Positions 26,342 through 34,631 of a DNA stretch of 64,000 nt are shown here, in pieces. Under the pieces are notes generated by a model. The model was not told the DNA's origin. It saw only the letters and a program-made list of their open reading frames with translations, and searched no databases. The stretch's first letter is position 1. Every line of letters starts with the position of its first letter. The DNA is from Aquabacter sp040049275 (GTDB taxonomy: Bacteria > Pseudomonadota > Alphaproteobacteria > Rhizobiales > Xanthobacteraceae): contig NZ_JBDZDT010000002.1 of NCBI RefSeq assembly GCF_040049275.1, positions 372,001 to 436,000 on the forward strand. Reading direction: 5' to 3'. A program made the position numbers and the translations under genes.

Positions 26342-27127
26342 GTGACGCGACCCATGTCCCTCGACGGGCGAACAGCAGTTGTGACCGGCGCCGGCGCCGG
26401 CATCGGCCGGGCGGTGGCGCTGCGGCTCGCGGAGGAGGGGGCCGCGGTCGCCGCCACCGACATTAACGGGCCGGCGGCGGAGGAGACGGCCGGCCTCATC
26501 GCCGCCGCCGGCGGCCGGGCCCGCGCCTATGCCATGGATGTGGGCAATGAGGCGGCGGTGGCCGGCACCTATGAGCGGGTGCTTCATGAGTTCGGCCGCA
26601 TCGACGTCCAGGTCAGCAATGCCGGCATCACCGACCGCATGGCCTTCCTCGCCATGCCCATCGACAAGTTTGAGCGCATCCTGCGCATCAATCTCGTGGG
26701 CACGGTGCTGTGCGGGCAGGCGGCGGGGCGCGCCATGGCGGCGGCAGGCGGCGGGCGCATCGTCAACCTGACCTCGGTTTCCGGCCAGCAGGGCGGCATC
26801 GGCCGCGCGGCCTATGGCGCCTCCAAGGCCGCCATCATCAACCTGACCCAGACCATGGCGGCGGAGCTGGCGGAGCACGGCATCCTGGTGAACGCCGTCG
26901 CCCCCGGCCCGACCCAGGTGGCGCGCACCGCGCACTCCCCCGAGCAGCGCGCCGCCTTCCTCAACCGCATGCCCATCAAGCGCTATGCGACCCCTGAGGA
27001 GATCGCCGCGGCAGTCCTTTTCCTGGTGTCCGACGATGCCAGCTTCATCACCGGCCACGTGCTCAACGTGGACGGCGGCTTCATGTCCTCCGGGCTTCTC
27101 TACGACCCCGACAAAGGTGAACTCTGA
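26342..27127 (+). CDS. SDR family oxidoreductase (FabG-like)
   Basis: 261 residues from GTG 26342 with GGAGG a few bases upstream. Classical SDR: TGAGAGIG (about residues 15-22), NAGIT, serine in LTSVSGQQ, and intact YGASK (about residue 159). C-terminal GHVLNVDGGFMSSG. Unlike the two SDRs at 14 and 21798 it keeps the full catalytic set, so it is the best candidate for the oxidation step of the sugar-acid-like pathway. Stop and next start overlap by one base (TGATG). Confidence 0.9.
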   Translation: MTRPMSLDGRTAVVTGAGAGIGRAVALRLAEEGAAVAATDINGPAAEETAGLIAAAGGRARAYAMDVGNEAAVAGTYERVLHEFGRIDVQVSNAGITDRMAFLAMPIDKFERILRINLVGTVLCGQAAGRAMAAAGGGRIVNLTSVSGQQGGIGRAAYGASKAAIINLTQTMAAELAEHGILVNAVAPGPTQVARTAHSPEQRAAFLNRMPIKRYATPEEIAAAVLFLVSDDASFITGHVLNVDGGFMSSGLLYDPDKGEL

Positions 27128-27963
27128 TGCCTCACGCCACCCTCTCCGACGGGGCCGTCCTGCACTATCACGATTATTGCTTCGCCGATCCGTGGACCAC
27201 GCCCGAGACCGTGGTGCTGCTGCACGGCTATGTGCGCGACAGCAATTTCTGGTTCGCCTGGGTGCCGGCGCTGGCGCGCCACTACCGCGTGCTGATCCCG
27301 GACCTGCGCGCCTGCGGGAAGTCCGATGCCCCGCCGCCCGGCTTCAAATGGAGCCTTGAGCAGTATCACCGCGACCTCGTGGACTTCCTCGACGCCACCG
27401 GCACCAAGGCGGCGCATTTCGTCGGCGAATCCATGGGCGGCATGGTCATGCCCTATTTCGCCAACTGGTATCCCGACCGCCTGAAGAGCATCACCTGCTG
27501 TTCGTCCAATCTCGGGGTGAAGGGCGTGATGGCGAAGGAGATGTCGGCGGGCGCCGCCTCCATGACGGAGGCCATCACCAGCGCGCCGACCCTGGTGGAC
27601 TATATCCGCAAGACCGAGACGAGCCGGCTCGCGCCCGACGAGGTGTCTGAGGAGGGCCGTACCTGGTACGCCGAGGAATGGGCGAGCACCCCCCGCCGCA
27701 TCTGGGAGGAATGGTCCGCCCAGCTCGTGCCGACCATCAATGTGGACGAGGAACTGCTGGCCGGCGTGAAGGTGCCGCTGCTCTTCATCGCCGCCTCGCG
27801 CACCGTGAAGCTGCCTTTGTCGGAGGCGCAGTTCTGGGTGGATCACACGCCCGACGCCCGCCTCATCGTGGTGGACAGCGCCAGCCAGGGCCTGGCCTTC
27901 GCCAAGGCGGACATCTGCGCGCAGCATACGTTTGAATTTCTGCAGGGTTTGAAGCAGGCTTGA
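27127..27963 (+). CDS. alpha/beta hydrolase fold protein with degenerate triad
   Basis: 278 residues, MhpC-like. Oxyanion motif LLHGYVRDS and nucleophile elbow GESMGG (about residue 103) are present. At the usual acid position (GxxDxxxP) it reads AASRTVKLP, and where GH(LxF) is expected it reads SQGLAF, so neither the catalytic Asp nor the His is in its normal place. It may use other residues (for example His in CAQHTFEF), be a non-hydrolytic fold member, or be decaying; the frame is intact and the gene is translationally coupled to the SDR upstream. Confidence 0.82.
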   Translation: MPHATLSDGAVLHYHDYCFADPWTTPETVVLLHGYVRDSNFWFAWVPALARHYRVLIPDLRACGKSDAPPPGFKWSLEQYHRDLVDFLDATGTKAAHFVGESMGGMVMPYFANWYPDRLKSITCCSSNLGVKGVMAKEMSAGAASMTEAITSAPTLVDYIRKTETSRLAPDEVSEEGRTWYAEEWASTPRRIWEEWSAQLVPTINVDEELLAGVKVPLLFIAASRTVKLPLSEAQFWVDHTPDARLIVVDSASQGLAFAKADICAQHTFEFLQGLKQA

Positions 27964-27984
27964 GTTCCCCACCGAGACCCTTCC

Positions 27985-28914
27985 ATGTGGCAGCCGAGCG
28001 AACGCTATCCCGATCCCGCCATCGAGATCCTCGATGAAAGCTTCACGAAGTACCGCATCTACAGCGCGGCGGTGGAGCGGCTTGCGACCGGCTACCGCTG
28101 GGCCGAAGGGCCGGTCTGGTTCGGGGATGGGCGCTACCTCCTGTGGAGCGACATCCCCAACAACCGCATCCTGAAATGGGAGGAGGAGACGGGGGCGGTG
28201 AGCGTGTTCCGCAAGCCCTCCGCCTTCGCCAACGGCAACACCCGCGACCGCCAGGGCCGGCTCGTGACCTGCGAGCATGGCGGGCGGCGCGTGACCCGCA
28301 CGGAATATGACGGCTCCCTCACGGTGCTGGCCGACAGCTTCGAGGGCAAGCCGCTCAATTCGCCCAATGACGTGGTGGTGAGGTCCGACGGCTCGGTCTG
28401 GTTCACCGACCCGCCGTTTGGGATTTCCGGCTGGTATGAGGGCGACCCGGCGCGGCCGGCGCTGCCGCAGAACGTCTACCGGCTCGATCCCGCCGCCGGC
28501 GACCTCCGGGTGGTGGCGGGCCACGTGCCGGGCCCCAACGGCCTGTGCTTCTCGCCGGACGAGCGCACGCTCTATCTCGTGGAATCCCGAGCCCAGCCGA
28601 ACCGGCTCATCGTCGCCTACGACGTGGCGGATGGCGTGCGGCTGGAAAACCGCCGGGTGGTGGTGGATGCCGGGCCCGGCACGCCCGACGGGCTGCGCTG
28701 CGACGTGGACGGCAATCTCTGGTGCGGCTGGGGCATGGGCAGCGACGAACTGGACGGGGTCATGGTGTTCTCGCCCGACGGCCTGCCCATCGGCCGCATC
28801 CGCCTGCCGGAGCGCTGCGCCAACCTCTGCTTCGGCGGCCGCAACCGCAACCGCCTGTTCATGGCGGCGAGCCAATCGCTCTACGCGCTTTATGTGAACA
28901 CCCAGGGCGCGTGA
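27985..28914 (+). CDS. SMP-30/gluconolactonase family protein
   Basis: 309 residues, six-bladed beta-propeller lactonase family. Metal-ligand positions can be seen: Glu in WAEGPVWF (about residue 41), Asn in NSPNDVVV (about 130), and Asp in GTPDGLRCD (about 229). No signal peptide, so cytoplasmic. It hydrolyses sugar lactones to aldonic acids in related systems and sits last in the plus-strand operon. Together with the COG3618 amidohydrolase the cluster has two unrelated lactonase candidates. Confidence 0.9.
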   Translation: MWQPSERYPDPAIEILDESFTKYRIYSAAVERLATGYRWAEGPVWFGDGRYLLWSDIPNNRILKWEEETGAVSVFRKPSAFANGNTRDRQGRLVTCEHGGRRVTRTEYDGSLTVLADSFEGKPLNSPNDVVVRSDGSVWFTDPPFGISGWYEGDPARPALPQNVYRLDPAAGDLRVVAGHVPGPNGLCFSPDERTLYLVESRAQPNRLIVAYDVADGVRLENRRVVVDAGPGTPDGLRCDVDGNLWCGWGMGSDELDGVMVFSPDGLPIGRIRLPERCANLCFGGRNRNRLFMAASQSLYALYVNTQGA

Positions 28915-28947
28915 GGACGGAGCCCCCGCTCCGTGGCGGCGAGGGTC

Positions 28948-29973
28948 CTAGGCACCGCCCTTGAAGGTTCGGGCCCAGTACGCCTTGACCTGTTCCACCA
29001 GTGCGGGCGGCAAGGGAACGTACCCGAGTTCGGAAGCGTGCTTCTCGCCTTCTCCGAGCGAGAATTTCCAGAAGTCGAACGCCGTCCGGCTGGTGCCGGG
29101 TGCCTTTGGCTCCTTGTACATCAGCACGAACGTGGAGGCGGTGATCGGATAGGCGTCCTCAGCCGGAGAATCGGTGATGACGACCGCGAAATCCTCGGTC
29201 ACCGTCCAGTCGACGCTCGCGGCCGCCGCCTGGAACGAAGCCGCGCTCGGCGCGATGAACTTACCCGCCCGGTTCTGAACGAGGCCGTATGTCAGCTTCA
29301 CCTGCACGACATACGTGAACTCGACATAGCCGATCGCATTCCTGATCCGCTTCACGTCGGTTGCCATGCCTTCGTTGCCCCGTGCGCCGGAGCCGACGGG
29401 CCAGTCGACTGCATTGCCCTCACCGATCCGCTGTTTCCATTCCGGGCTCGCCTTTGACAGGAAGGAGGTCCAGTTGAAGGTCGTTCCGGAGCCATCAGAC
29501 CGATGAACGACGGCGATTTTCGCGTCAGGGAAGGTCAGGTCCGGATTGATGGCCTTGATGGCAGGATCATTCCACTTGGTAATCTTCCCCATGAAAATGT
29601 CGGCCAGCAAGTCCCCGGTGAACTTCATCTGGCCGGGCGCGATGCCCTCCACGTTGAGGACCGGGACGACCCCGCCGAACACGATGGGGAACTGGCCAAG
29701 GCCGAGCTTCGCGAGCTCCGCCGGTTGAAGGGGCTTATCGGTGGCGCCGAAATCGGCCGCTCCGTCCTTGATGGCCTTGATGCCCGCGGATGAGCCGACG
29801 GACTGATAGCTGACCGTATGGCCCGTCTTCTCCCGGAATGCCTGCGACCACTTCCATATGATCGGATAGGCAAATGTCGAACCCGCTCCCCGGACCTCGT
29901 CTGCACGTGCTTCGGGGGCGAGCACGGCGGCGGCCGTCATTGCAGCCAAGGCCAGCCTGAAGATGCGTTTCAC
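28948..29973 (-). CDS. pstS: phosphate ABC transporter substrate-binding protein
   Basis: 341 residues from a GTG at 29973 with AGGAGG upstream. Signal peptide with KRIFRLALAAMTAAAVLAP, cleavage after ARA. Phosphate-loop segments of PstS are present: GAGSTFAYPI, VGSSAGI and RSDGSGTTF. pstC, pstA, pstB and phoU are not in the window, so it is an orphan copy, perhaps a second, high-affinity or scavenging binder. It is convergent with the SMP-30 gene (33 bases between ends). Confidence 0.92.
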   Translation of the reverse strand: MKRIFRLALAAMTAAAVLAPEARADEVRGAGSTFAYPIIWKWSQAFREKTGHTVSYQSVGSSAGIKAIKDGAADFGATDKPLQPAELAKLGLGQFPIVFGGVVPVLNVEGIAPGQMKFTGDLLADIFMGKITKWNDPAIKAINPDLTFPDAKIAVVHRSDGSGTTFNWTSFLSKASPEWKQRIGEGNAVDWPVGSGARGNEGMATDVKRIRNAIGYVEFTYVVQVKLTYGLVQNRAGKFIAPSAASFQAAAASVDWTVTEDFAVVITDSPAEDAYPITASTFVLMYKEPKAPGTSRTAFDFWKFSLGEGEKHASELGYVPLPPALVEQVKAYWARTFKGGA

Positions 29974-30116
29974 GGGATCCTCCTGGCATACTTATGTTTT
30001 TTGTCCCGTGAAACGTACACTACCGTATGTCTATGATCTTCGACAAATAAGGTGGATGCCGCAAAGGAATATTGGGCCGCGCACGGCCGTCCCGAAGCCC
30101 GCCGCAAGCACTCGCG

Positions 30117-30233
30117 GTGGGCTTCTTCATCTGGGTGGCCAGCGCAATCTCCCGTGAGACTGTCCGCACCTCTGTGAAGGCAATGTTCCCGAAGGTCGGT
30201 GTCCGCAGCCAGCGTGCGCTCCGCATCTTGTGA
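30117..30233 (+). pseudogene. remnant of a LuxR-type helix-turn-helix regulator
   Basis: In this 431-base stretch without an intact gene, one frame reads 38 codons to a TGA and contains ISRETVRTSVKAMFPKVGVR followed by SQRALRIL. That is the recognition helix and end of a LuxR/GerE-type HTH domain (typical form: SRETVRTHVKAIFxKxGVRSQAxLVRLL). Upstream in another frame PEARRKHSRWASSSG resembles the helix before it, so a frameshift plus loss of the N-terminal domain is likely. No start or full gene can be built. The rest of 29974-30404 shows nothing else recognisable. Confidence 0.6.
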
Positions 30234-30404
30234 TGGATCTCGCACCGCAGTCCCGGCGTGATGAGTTCAGATCCGCATTGAATGGTCTAGAGTGCGGGTT
30301 GGCCGACCCTTCGGAACACCCGTTCGCCCGCCTGCGAGGCATGGAACTGCGGTGTGTCAGCGGCGGACCGGACCGAGCACGTATCCTCAGGAGCAAGACC
30401 CAAC

Positions 30405-31049
30405 ATGTTGCACCGGCTCGCCTCCGCCCGCTTTGGTTTTGCCGTCTGCGTCGGTGTTTCGCTGCTGATGGGCGCGCCAGCCGGCGCGGCTTCCGTCGTG
30501 GACGAGTGGACGAGCGTCAAGGCGCCCCCGCCGCCGGAGGTGAAGCCCGTGACCGCGGATCCCAAGACCACGGCATTGCTGGTGCTCGATCTGGTGCGCC
30601 AGGGCTGCAACGAGCAGCGCCGGCCGCGCTGCCTGCCCACGGTGGCGCCCGTCCAGGCGCTGCTGGAAAAGGCCCGCGCTGCCGGCGTGCCGGTCGTCTA
30701 CAGCCTCGTGGCCAACAGCACCGCGGCCGACGTGCTCAAGGACGTGGCTCCGCTCGGCTCCGAGCCGACGGTGACATCAGGCACCGACAAGTTCCTCGGC
30801 ACCGATCTCGACAAGATCCTGCGCGAAAAGGGCATCAAGACCGTCATCGTCGTCGGCACCGCCGCCCACGGCGCGGTGCTCACCACTGCCACGGCGGCGG
30901 CGCTGCGGGGCTTTTCCGTCGTCGTTCCCGTGGACGGCCTCTCCTCGGAAACGCCCTATGCCGAGCAGTACACCGTCTGGAACCTGGTGAACGCCCCGGT
31001 CATCGCCCCCCGCGTGACCCTCACCAAGACCGACACCATTACGTTCTGA
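30405..31049 (+). CDS. exported isochorismatase-like protein without catalytic cysteine
   Basis: 214 residues from ATG 30405 (AGGAG upstream). Signal peptide: basic start, then FGFAVCVGVSLLMGAPAGAAS. The mature part is an isochorismatase fold with Asp in LLVLDLVRQG and Lys in TDKFLGTDLD, but the position of the nucleophile Cys reads GTAAHGAVLTTATAAALRG, with Ala instead of Cys. Enzymes of this fold without the Cys include true isochorismatases (EntB-like), which use other residues. Function and substrate unknown; a periplasmic location is unusual for the family. Confidence 0.8.
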   Translation: MLHRLASARFGFAVCVGVSLLMGAPAGAASVVDEWTSVKAPPPPEVKPVTADPKTTALLVLDLVRQGCNEQRRPRCLPTVAPVQALLEKARAAGVPVVYSLVANSTAADVLKDVAPLGSEPTVTSGTDKFLGTDLDKILREKGIKTVIVVGTAAHGAVLTTATAAALRGFSVVVPVDGLSSETPYAEQYTVWNLVNAPVIAPRVTLTKTDTITF

Positions 31050-31247
31050 GCCGACCACATCCGGCCATGGCCGCAAACTGTGCTCCGTCCTCGGAGCACA
31101 GGATCGTTGCTTCCGATTTCGTTCAACAGTTTTGGCTCGAATTCTGCTGAAAGTACCGTCATCGTCCATTTTAGCTGTAAGCACAGCACTTTGCCGGGAG
31201 CGTTGCCACACTCATGGCAGGAACGCTAACGGCAAGACCGCCTGGAA

Positions 31248-31278
31248 TTGACATCCTTCCTACTAGTTGGTAAGTAGT
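31248..31278 (+). promoter_or_regulatory. tetR promoter with overlapping near-palindromic operator
   Basis: TTGACA at 31248-31253 is a consensus -35 box. The following spacer carries CTACTAGTTGGTA (31260-31272), the reverse complement of TACCAACTAGTAG, whose core CC-A-ACTAGT-A-GG is nearly palindromic. The TetR start is at 31282. A copy differing in one base lies at 31904-31916 before the downstream membrane-protein gene. Autorepression by the TetR protein is the simplest reading. Confidence 0.5.
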
Positions 31279-31281
31279 CTC

Positions 31282-31860
31282 ATGGGAAGCTTGCAGACCA
31301 AGGCTGATGACATTCTTCGCTGTGCGCGCTCCCTCATTATCAGGGGCGGCTACAACAGTTTTAGTTATGCCGATATTTCCAGTGTGGTCGGTATTCGCAA
31401 TGCGAGTATTCACCACCATTTTCCCAGCAAATCAGATCTGGTCCGCAAACTGGTTGTACAGTATCGGGAGGAAGCTGAAGCCGGGATCGCCGAACTGGAA
31501 CGAAATGTCTCCGATCCGCTTGAGCAACTTCGCGCTTATGTCGCCTATTGGGAGGGATGTATCGCTGGCGCGACCCACCCCTTCTGCGTCTGTGCCTTGC
31601 TCGCCAGTGAGATGCCGGTTCTTCCGGAAGCAGTCGTTCTTGAAGTGCGCGCGCATTTTCGAAGGCTCTCGGACTGGCTCACCTCCGTCTTGGAGCGTGG
31701 CGCTGCACAAGGTCGCTTTGCGCTGACCGGGACCGCCAAGGCCAACGCTGAAATGTTCATGGCCACCGTGCATGGCGCGATGCTGTCAGCGCGCGCCTAC
31801 GGTGATGCCACGGCTTTTCGCACAATCACCCATCCCTTGCTGGAGCGCATCGCCGCCTAA
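31282..31860 (+). CDS. TetR/AcrR family transcriptional regulator
   Basis: 192 residues. HTH at about residues 28-50: YADISSVVGIRNASIHHHFP followed by SKSDLVRKLV, typical of the TetR family. The C-terminal domain (with EGCIAGATHPFCVCALLASE) resembles that of the TetR_C group regulating redox or stress genes. ATG at 31282 is preferred over a TTG five codons earlier, which lies inside the operator. Base composition is visibly less G+C-rich than the neighbouring catabolic genes, suggesting recent acquisition together with the next gene. Confidence 0.9.
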   Translation: MGSLQTKADDILRCARSLIIRGGYNSFSYADISSVVGIRNASIHHHFPSKSDLVRKLVVQYREEAEAGIAELERNVSDPLEQLRAYVAYWEGCIAGATHPFCVCALLASEMPVLPEAVVLEVRAHFRRLSDWLTSVLERGAAQGRFALTGTAKANAEMFMATVHGAMLSARAYGDATAFRTITHPLLERIAA

Positions 31861-31903
31861 AATTGGGACTTCGCCAGGGAGGTGGACGCATGACCTGGCG
31901 GAC

Positions 31904-31916
31904 TACCGACTAGTAG
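31904..31916 (+). promoter_or_regulatory. second copy of the putative TetR operator
   Basis: TACCGACTAGTAG matches the site in the tetR promoter at 12 of 13 positions, in the opposite orientation, and lies 84-96 bases before the start of the membrane-protein gene at 32000. Its presence before both genes suggests they form a small regulon of the TetR protein. Confidence 0.5.
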
Positions 31917-31999
31917 ATAGATAGCGCTGCTCGTGAGTTTGTCAGCGGCAGTCTGCTGCTCGATCACCCCGTCCCTTTGGATGAGAAAGGCAATCTCTC

Positions 32000-32488
32000 A
32001 TGTTCGGAATTTCTCAGCTTGGCTGGATCCATACACTCGGTAGCCTGCCAGCCATTCCCGTGGCCTTTTATATGTTTGCCCGTCATGGTCGAATCGTTCC
32101 CCGATCCACGCTGGGCGCCATCTATTTTGTTTCCATGCTTATTGGCGCCACAACGGTCTTCCTCGTGGCACATCAGCCAGTCAGCTACGGCATCGGCACC
32201 CTGACCATCCTGCTCTTGCTTGCAGGTTACGGGATCGAACGCGTTCTGGGTTCAGCGCGCATAGCCAGATACATTGAAACCATCTGTCTGAGCCTGACTG
32301 CGTTTCTTTTGATGGTGCCGACCGTTAGCGAGATCCTGCGCCGTGTTCCGGACGGCCATCCCCTGGTTACCGACTTGAAATCGCCGCTGCTTCTCGGCGC
32401 TCAGGGGGGACTCTTGGTTATTCTCGTACTCGGCCTGACGGCCCAAATGATCTACCTGGCAAGGCAGGGCAAGACTGCCGCGAACTAG
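32000..32488 (+). CDS. small integral membrane protein of unknown function
   Basis: 162 residues, not recognised by name. Four to five hydrophobic segments are visible (about residues 8-25, 39-57, 61-78, 92-110, 130-150), with charged loops RHGRIVPRST and RRVPDGHPLV and a short basic C-terminus. Ordinary start with AGAAAGG upstream. Preceded by a copy of the putative TetR operator, so it is probably the regulated target of the regulator at 31282. Lower G+C than the surroundings. DUF2306-like proteins have a similar size and layout, but this is only a resemblance. Confidence 0.7.
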   Translation: MFGISQLGWIHTLGSLPAIPVAFYMFARHGRIVPRSTLGAIYFVSMLIGATTVFLVAHQPVSYGIGTLTILLLLAGYGIERVLGSARIARYIETICLSLTAFLLMVPTVSEILRRVPDGHPLVTDLKSPLLLGAQGGLLVILVLGLTAQMIYLARQGKTAAN

Positions 32489-32667
32489 TCGCAAGGCCAT
32501 ATCGCCCGCGGCAATTGTTCTCTCTGCCAATTACCATAGGTGAACGTCCGAACGAGTATCCTCGGGCGGCGTATCCTTGCCGTATCGAGTAGAAACTAGA
32601 GTGAAAGGCCCATTGTTCGACCGCAGATACGCTGCCGAAACCACGCTATTGCCGCCGTTTGCATCCC

Positions 32668-34215
32668 TCACTCCCACTCGATCGTCCCCGGCGGCTTGCT
32701 CGTCACGTCGTAAACCACCCGGTTGATCCCCCGCACCTCGTTGATGATGCGGGTTGCCGCGCGGCCGAGGAAGTTCATGTCGAAGGGGTAGAAATCGGCC
32801 GTCATGCCGTCCACGGAGGTGACGGCGCGCAAGGCGAGGACGCTGTCATAGGTGCGGCCGTCGCCCATCACGCCCACGGTCCGCACGGGGAGGAGCACGG
32901 CGAAGGCCTGCCAGATCACGTCATAGAGGCCGGCGGCGCGGATTTCCTCGAGATAGATGGCGTCCGCTTGGCGCAGGATGTCCAGCTTCTCGCGGGTGAT
33001 CTCGCCGGGGCAGCGGATGGCGAGGCCCGGGCCGGGGAAGGGGTGGCGGCCGACGAAGCTCTCGGGCAGGCCCAGTTCGCGGCCGAGCGCGCGCACCTCG
33101 TCCTTGAAGAGGTCGCGCAGGGGCTCCACGAGCTTCATGTTCATGCGCTCGGGAAGACCGCCCACATTGTGGTGGCTCTTGATGGTCACCGAGGGGCCGC
33201 CGGTGAAGGAGACGCTCTCGATCACGTCGGGATAGAGCGTGCCCTGGGCGAGGAAATCGGCGCCGCCCACCTTCTTCGCTTCCGCATCGAACACGTCGAT
33301 GAAGAGGCGGCCGATGGTCTTGCGCTTGGCCTCGGGGTCCGAGACGCCCTCAAGCTCCTTCAGGAAGAGCTCGGAGGCATCCGCATGGACCAGGGGGATG
33401 TTGTAGGTGTTGCGGAACAGGGAAACCACCTGCTCCGCCTCGCCGAGCCGCATCAGGCCATGGTCGACGAACACGCAGGTGAGCTGGTCGCCGATGGCCT
33501 CATGGATCAGCACAGCGGCCACCGCCGAATCGACGCCGCCCGAGAGCCCGCAGATGACCCGGCCCTTGCCCACCTGGGCGCGGATCTTCTCGATGGCGGC
33601 GTCCTTGAAGGCGCCCATGGTCCAGGCGCCTTCGAGCCGCGCCACCTTGCGCACGAAGTTGGAGAGCAGCCGCGCGCCGTCCGGGGTGTGCACCACTTCG
33701 GGGTGGAACATGAGGCCGTAGAAGCGTCGGGCCTCATCCTCGATAATGGCGAAGGGGGCATTGGCCGAAGTGCCCTTCACCTCGAAGCCGGGGGGCAGGG
33801 CGGTGATGCGGTCGCCATGGCTCATCCACACGGTATGGCCTTCGCCCTGCTGCCACACGCCGTCGAACAAAGCGGAGGGCTGCTGCACATTGAGGGTGGC
33901 GCGGCCGAACTCGCGGTGATGGCCGCTCTCAACCGAGCCGCCGAGCTGCTCGGCCATGGTCATCTGGCCGTAGCAGATGCCGAGCACGGGAATGCCGGCC
34001 TCGAACACGGCCTGCGGGGCGCGGGGGCTATCGCCGTCCGGCACCGAGGCCGGACCGCCGGAGAGGATGACAGCCTTCGGCTTGATACGCTGGAAGGCCT
34101 CATCCGCCTTCTGGAACGGCACCACTTCGGAATAGACGCCCTCCTCGCGCACGCGACGCGCGATGAGCTGCGTCACCTGGCTGCCGAAATCGATGATGAG
34201 GACGGTATCTTGCAT
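32668..34215 (-). CDS. guaA: glutamine-hydrolysing GMP synthase
   Basis: 515 residues, normal length. The N-terminal class-I glutamine amidotransferase has the nucleophile in GICYGQ (Cys81) and its His/Glu in FHPEVVHT. The ATP pyrophosphatase domain has the P-loop SGGVDSAV (about residue 226). The C-terminal dimerisation domain ends with KPPGTIEWE, the conserved GuaA terminus. Converts XMP to GMP with glutamine and ATP. Confidence 0.97.
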   Translation of the reverse strand: MQDTVLIIDFGSQVTQLIARRVREEGVYSEVVPFQKADEAFQRIKPKAVILSGGPASVPDGDSPRAPQAVFEAGIPVLGICYGQMTMAEQLGGSVESGHHREFGRATLNVQQPSALFDGVWQQGEGHTVWMSHGDRITALPPGFEVKGTSANAPFAIIEDEARRFYGLMFHPEVVHTPDGARLLSNFVRKVARLEGAWTMGAFKDAAIEKIRAQVGKGRVICGLSGGVDSAVAAVLIHEAIGDQLTCVFVDHGLMRLGEAEQVVSLFRNTYNIPLVHADASELFLKELEGVSDPEAKRKTIGRLFIDVFDAEAKKVGGADFLAQGTLYPDVIESVSFTGGPSVTIKSHHNVGGLPERMNMKLVEPLRDLFKDEVRALGRELGLPESFVGRHPFPGPGLAIRCPGEITREKLDILRQADAIYLEEIRAAGLYDVIWQAFAVLLPVRTVGVMGDGRTYDSVLALRAVTSVDGMTADFYPFDMNFLGRAATRIINEVRGINRVVYDVTSKPPGTIEWE

Positions 34216-34277
34216 GGCGCGGCTTCCGGAAGGGCGGTGGCCCCTCCTTTAACGGCAAAGCGCCGATTCCAAAAGCA

Positions 34278-34303
34278 AGGCCTGCGCCAAAAGGCGCAGA
34301 CCT
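34278..34303 (-). terminator. hairpin downstream of the small membrane protein gene
   Basis: Read on the minus strand, AGGTCTGCGCC-TTTT-GGCGCAGGCCT forms an 11-pair stem (with G-U pairs), followed shortly by TTTT. It lies between the gene at 34330-34551 and guaA. A rho-independent terminator or attenuator is plausible, though the T tract is short and not immediately adjacent. Confidence 0.45.
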
Positions 34304-34329
34304 CTTATGCAGGCGGAACAGGGCCGGTT

Positions 34330-34551
34330 TCAGATGGCCGTCCAGTAGCCCTCGCACCCTTCCGGGGCCGCCTGGGCGCTGGCGTGGCGTTTCTTCAGCT
34401 CGGCGCAGCCATAGGCGCGGGCCTCGTTGGGCAGATGCGAATTGATGGCGACGCCGATCTGGTCATAGGGCGAGCTGGCGGCGAAAACGTAATAGGCCCA
34501 ATAGCCGCCGACGGCGATGATCAGCAGAACGAGGAGGCGGATGATGAACAT
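34330..34551 (-). CDS. small single-pass membrane protein, hypothetical
   Basis: 73 residues. One N-terminal membrane segment (FIIRLLVLLIIAVGGYWAYYVF), then a soluble tail with two cysteines (YGCAELKKRH and EGCEGYW). The tail would be outside the cytoplasm by the positive-inside rule, so the two Cys could form a disulfide. No family recognised. It lies between the RsmB-like gene and guaA, all on the minus strand. Small size lowers certainty, but codon use and start fit the surroundings. Confidence 0.65.
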   Translation of the reverse strand: MFIIRLLVLLIIAVGGYWAYYVFAASSPYDQIGVAINSHLPNEARAYGCAELKKRHASAQAAPEGCEGYWTAI

Positions 34552-34631
34552 GGCATGTGTCCTTCGCGCGGGGCCGCAAGCCCCTCGCGCTATGGACGCG
34601 CTTGAGGTGGAAACCGTTCCATCGCGCGGTA

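Noticed and set aside
32489..32667. Possible RNA gene or riboswitch in the interval between the membrane-protein gene and guaA
   Set aside because: No stable conserved fold or tRNA/riboswitch-like pattern could be recognised, and a guaA leader would lie on the other side of guaA.
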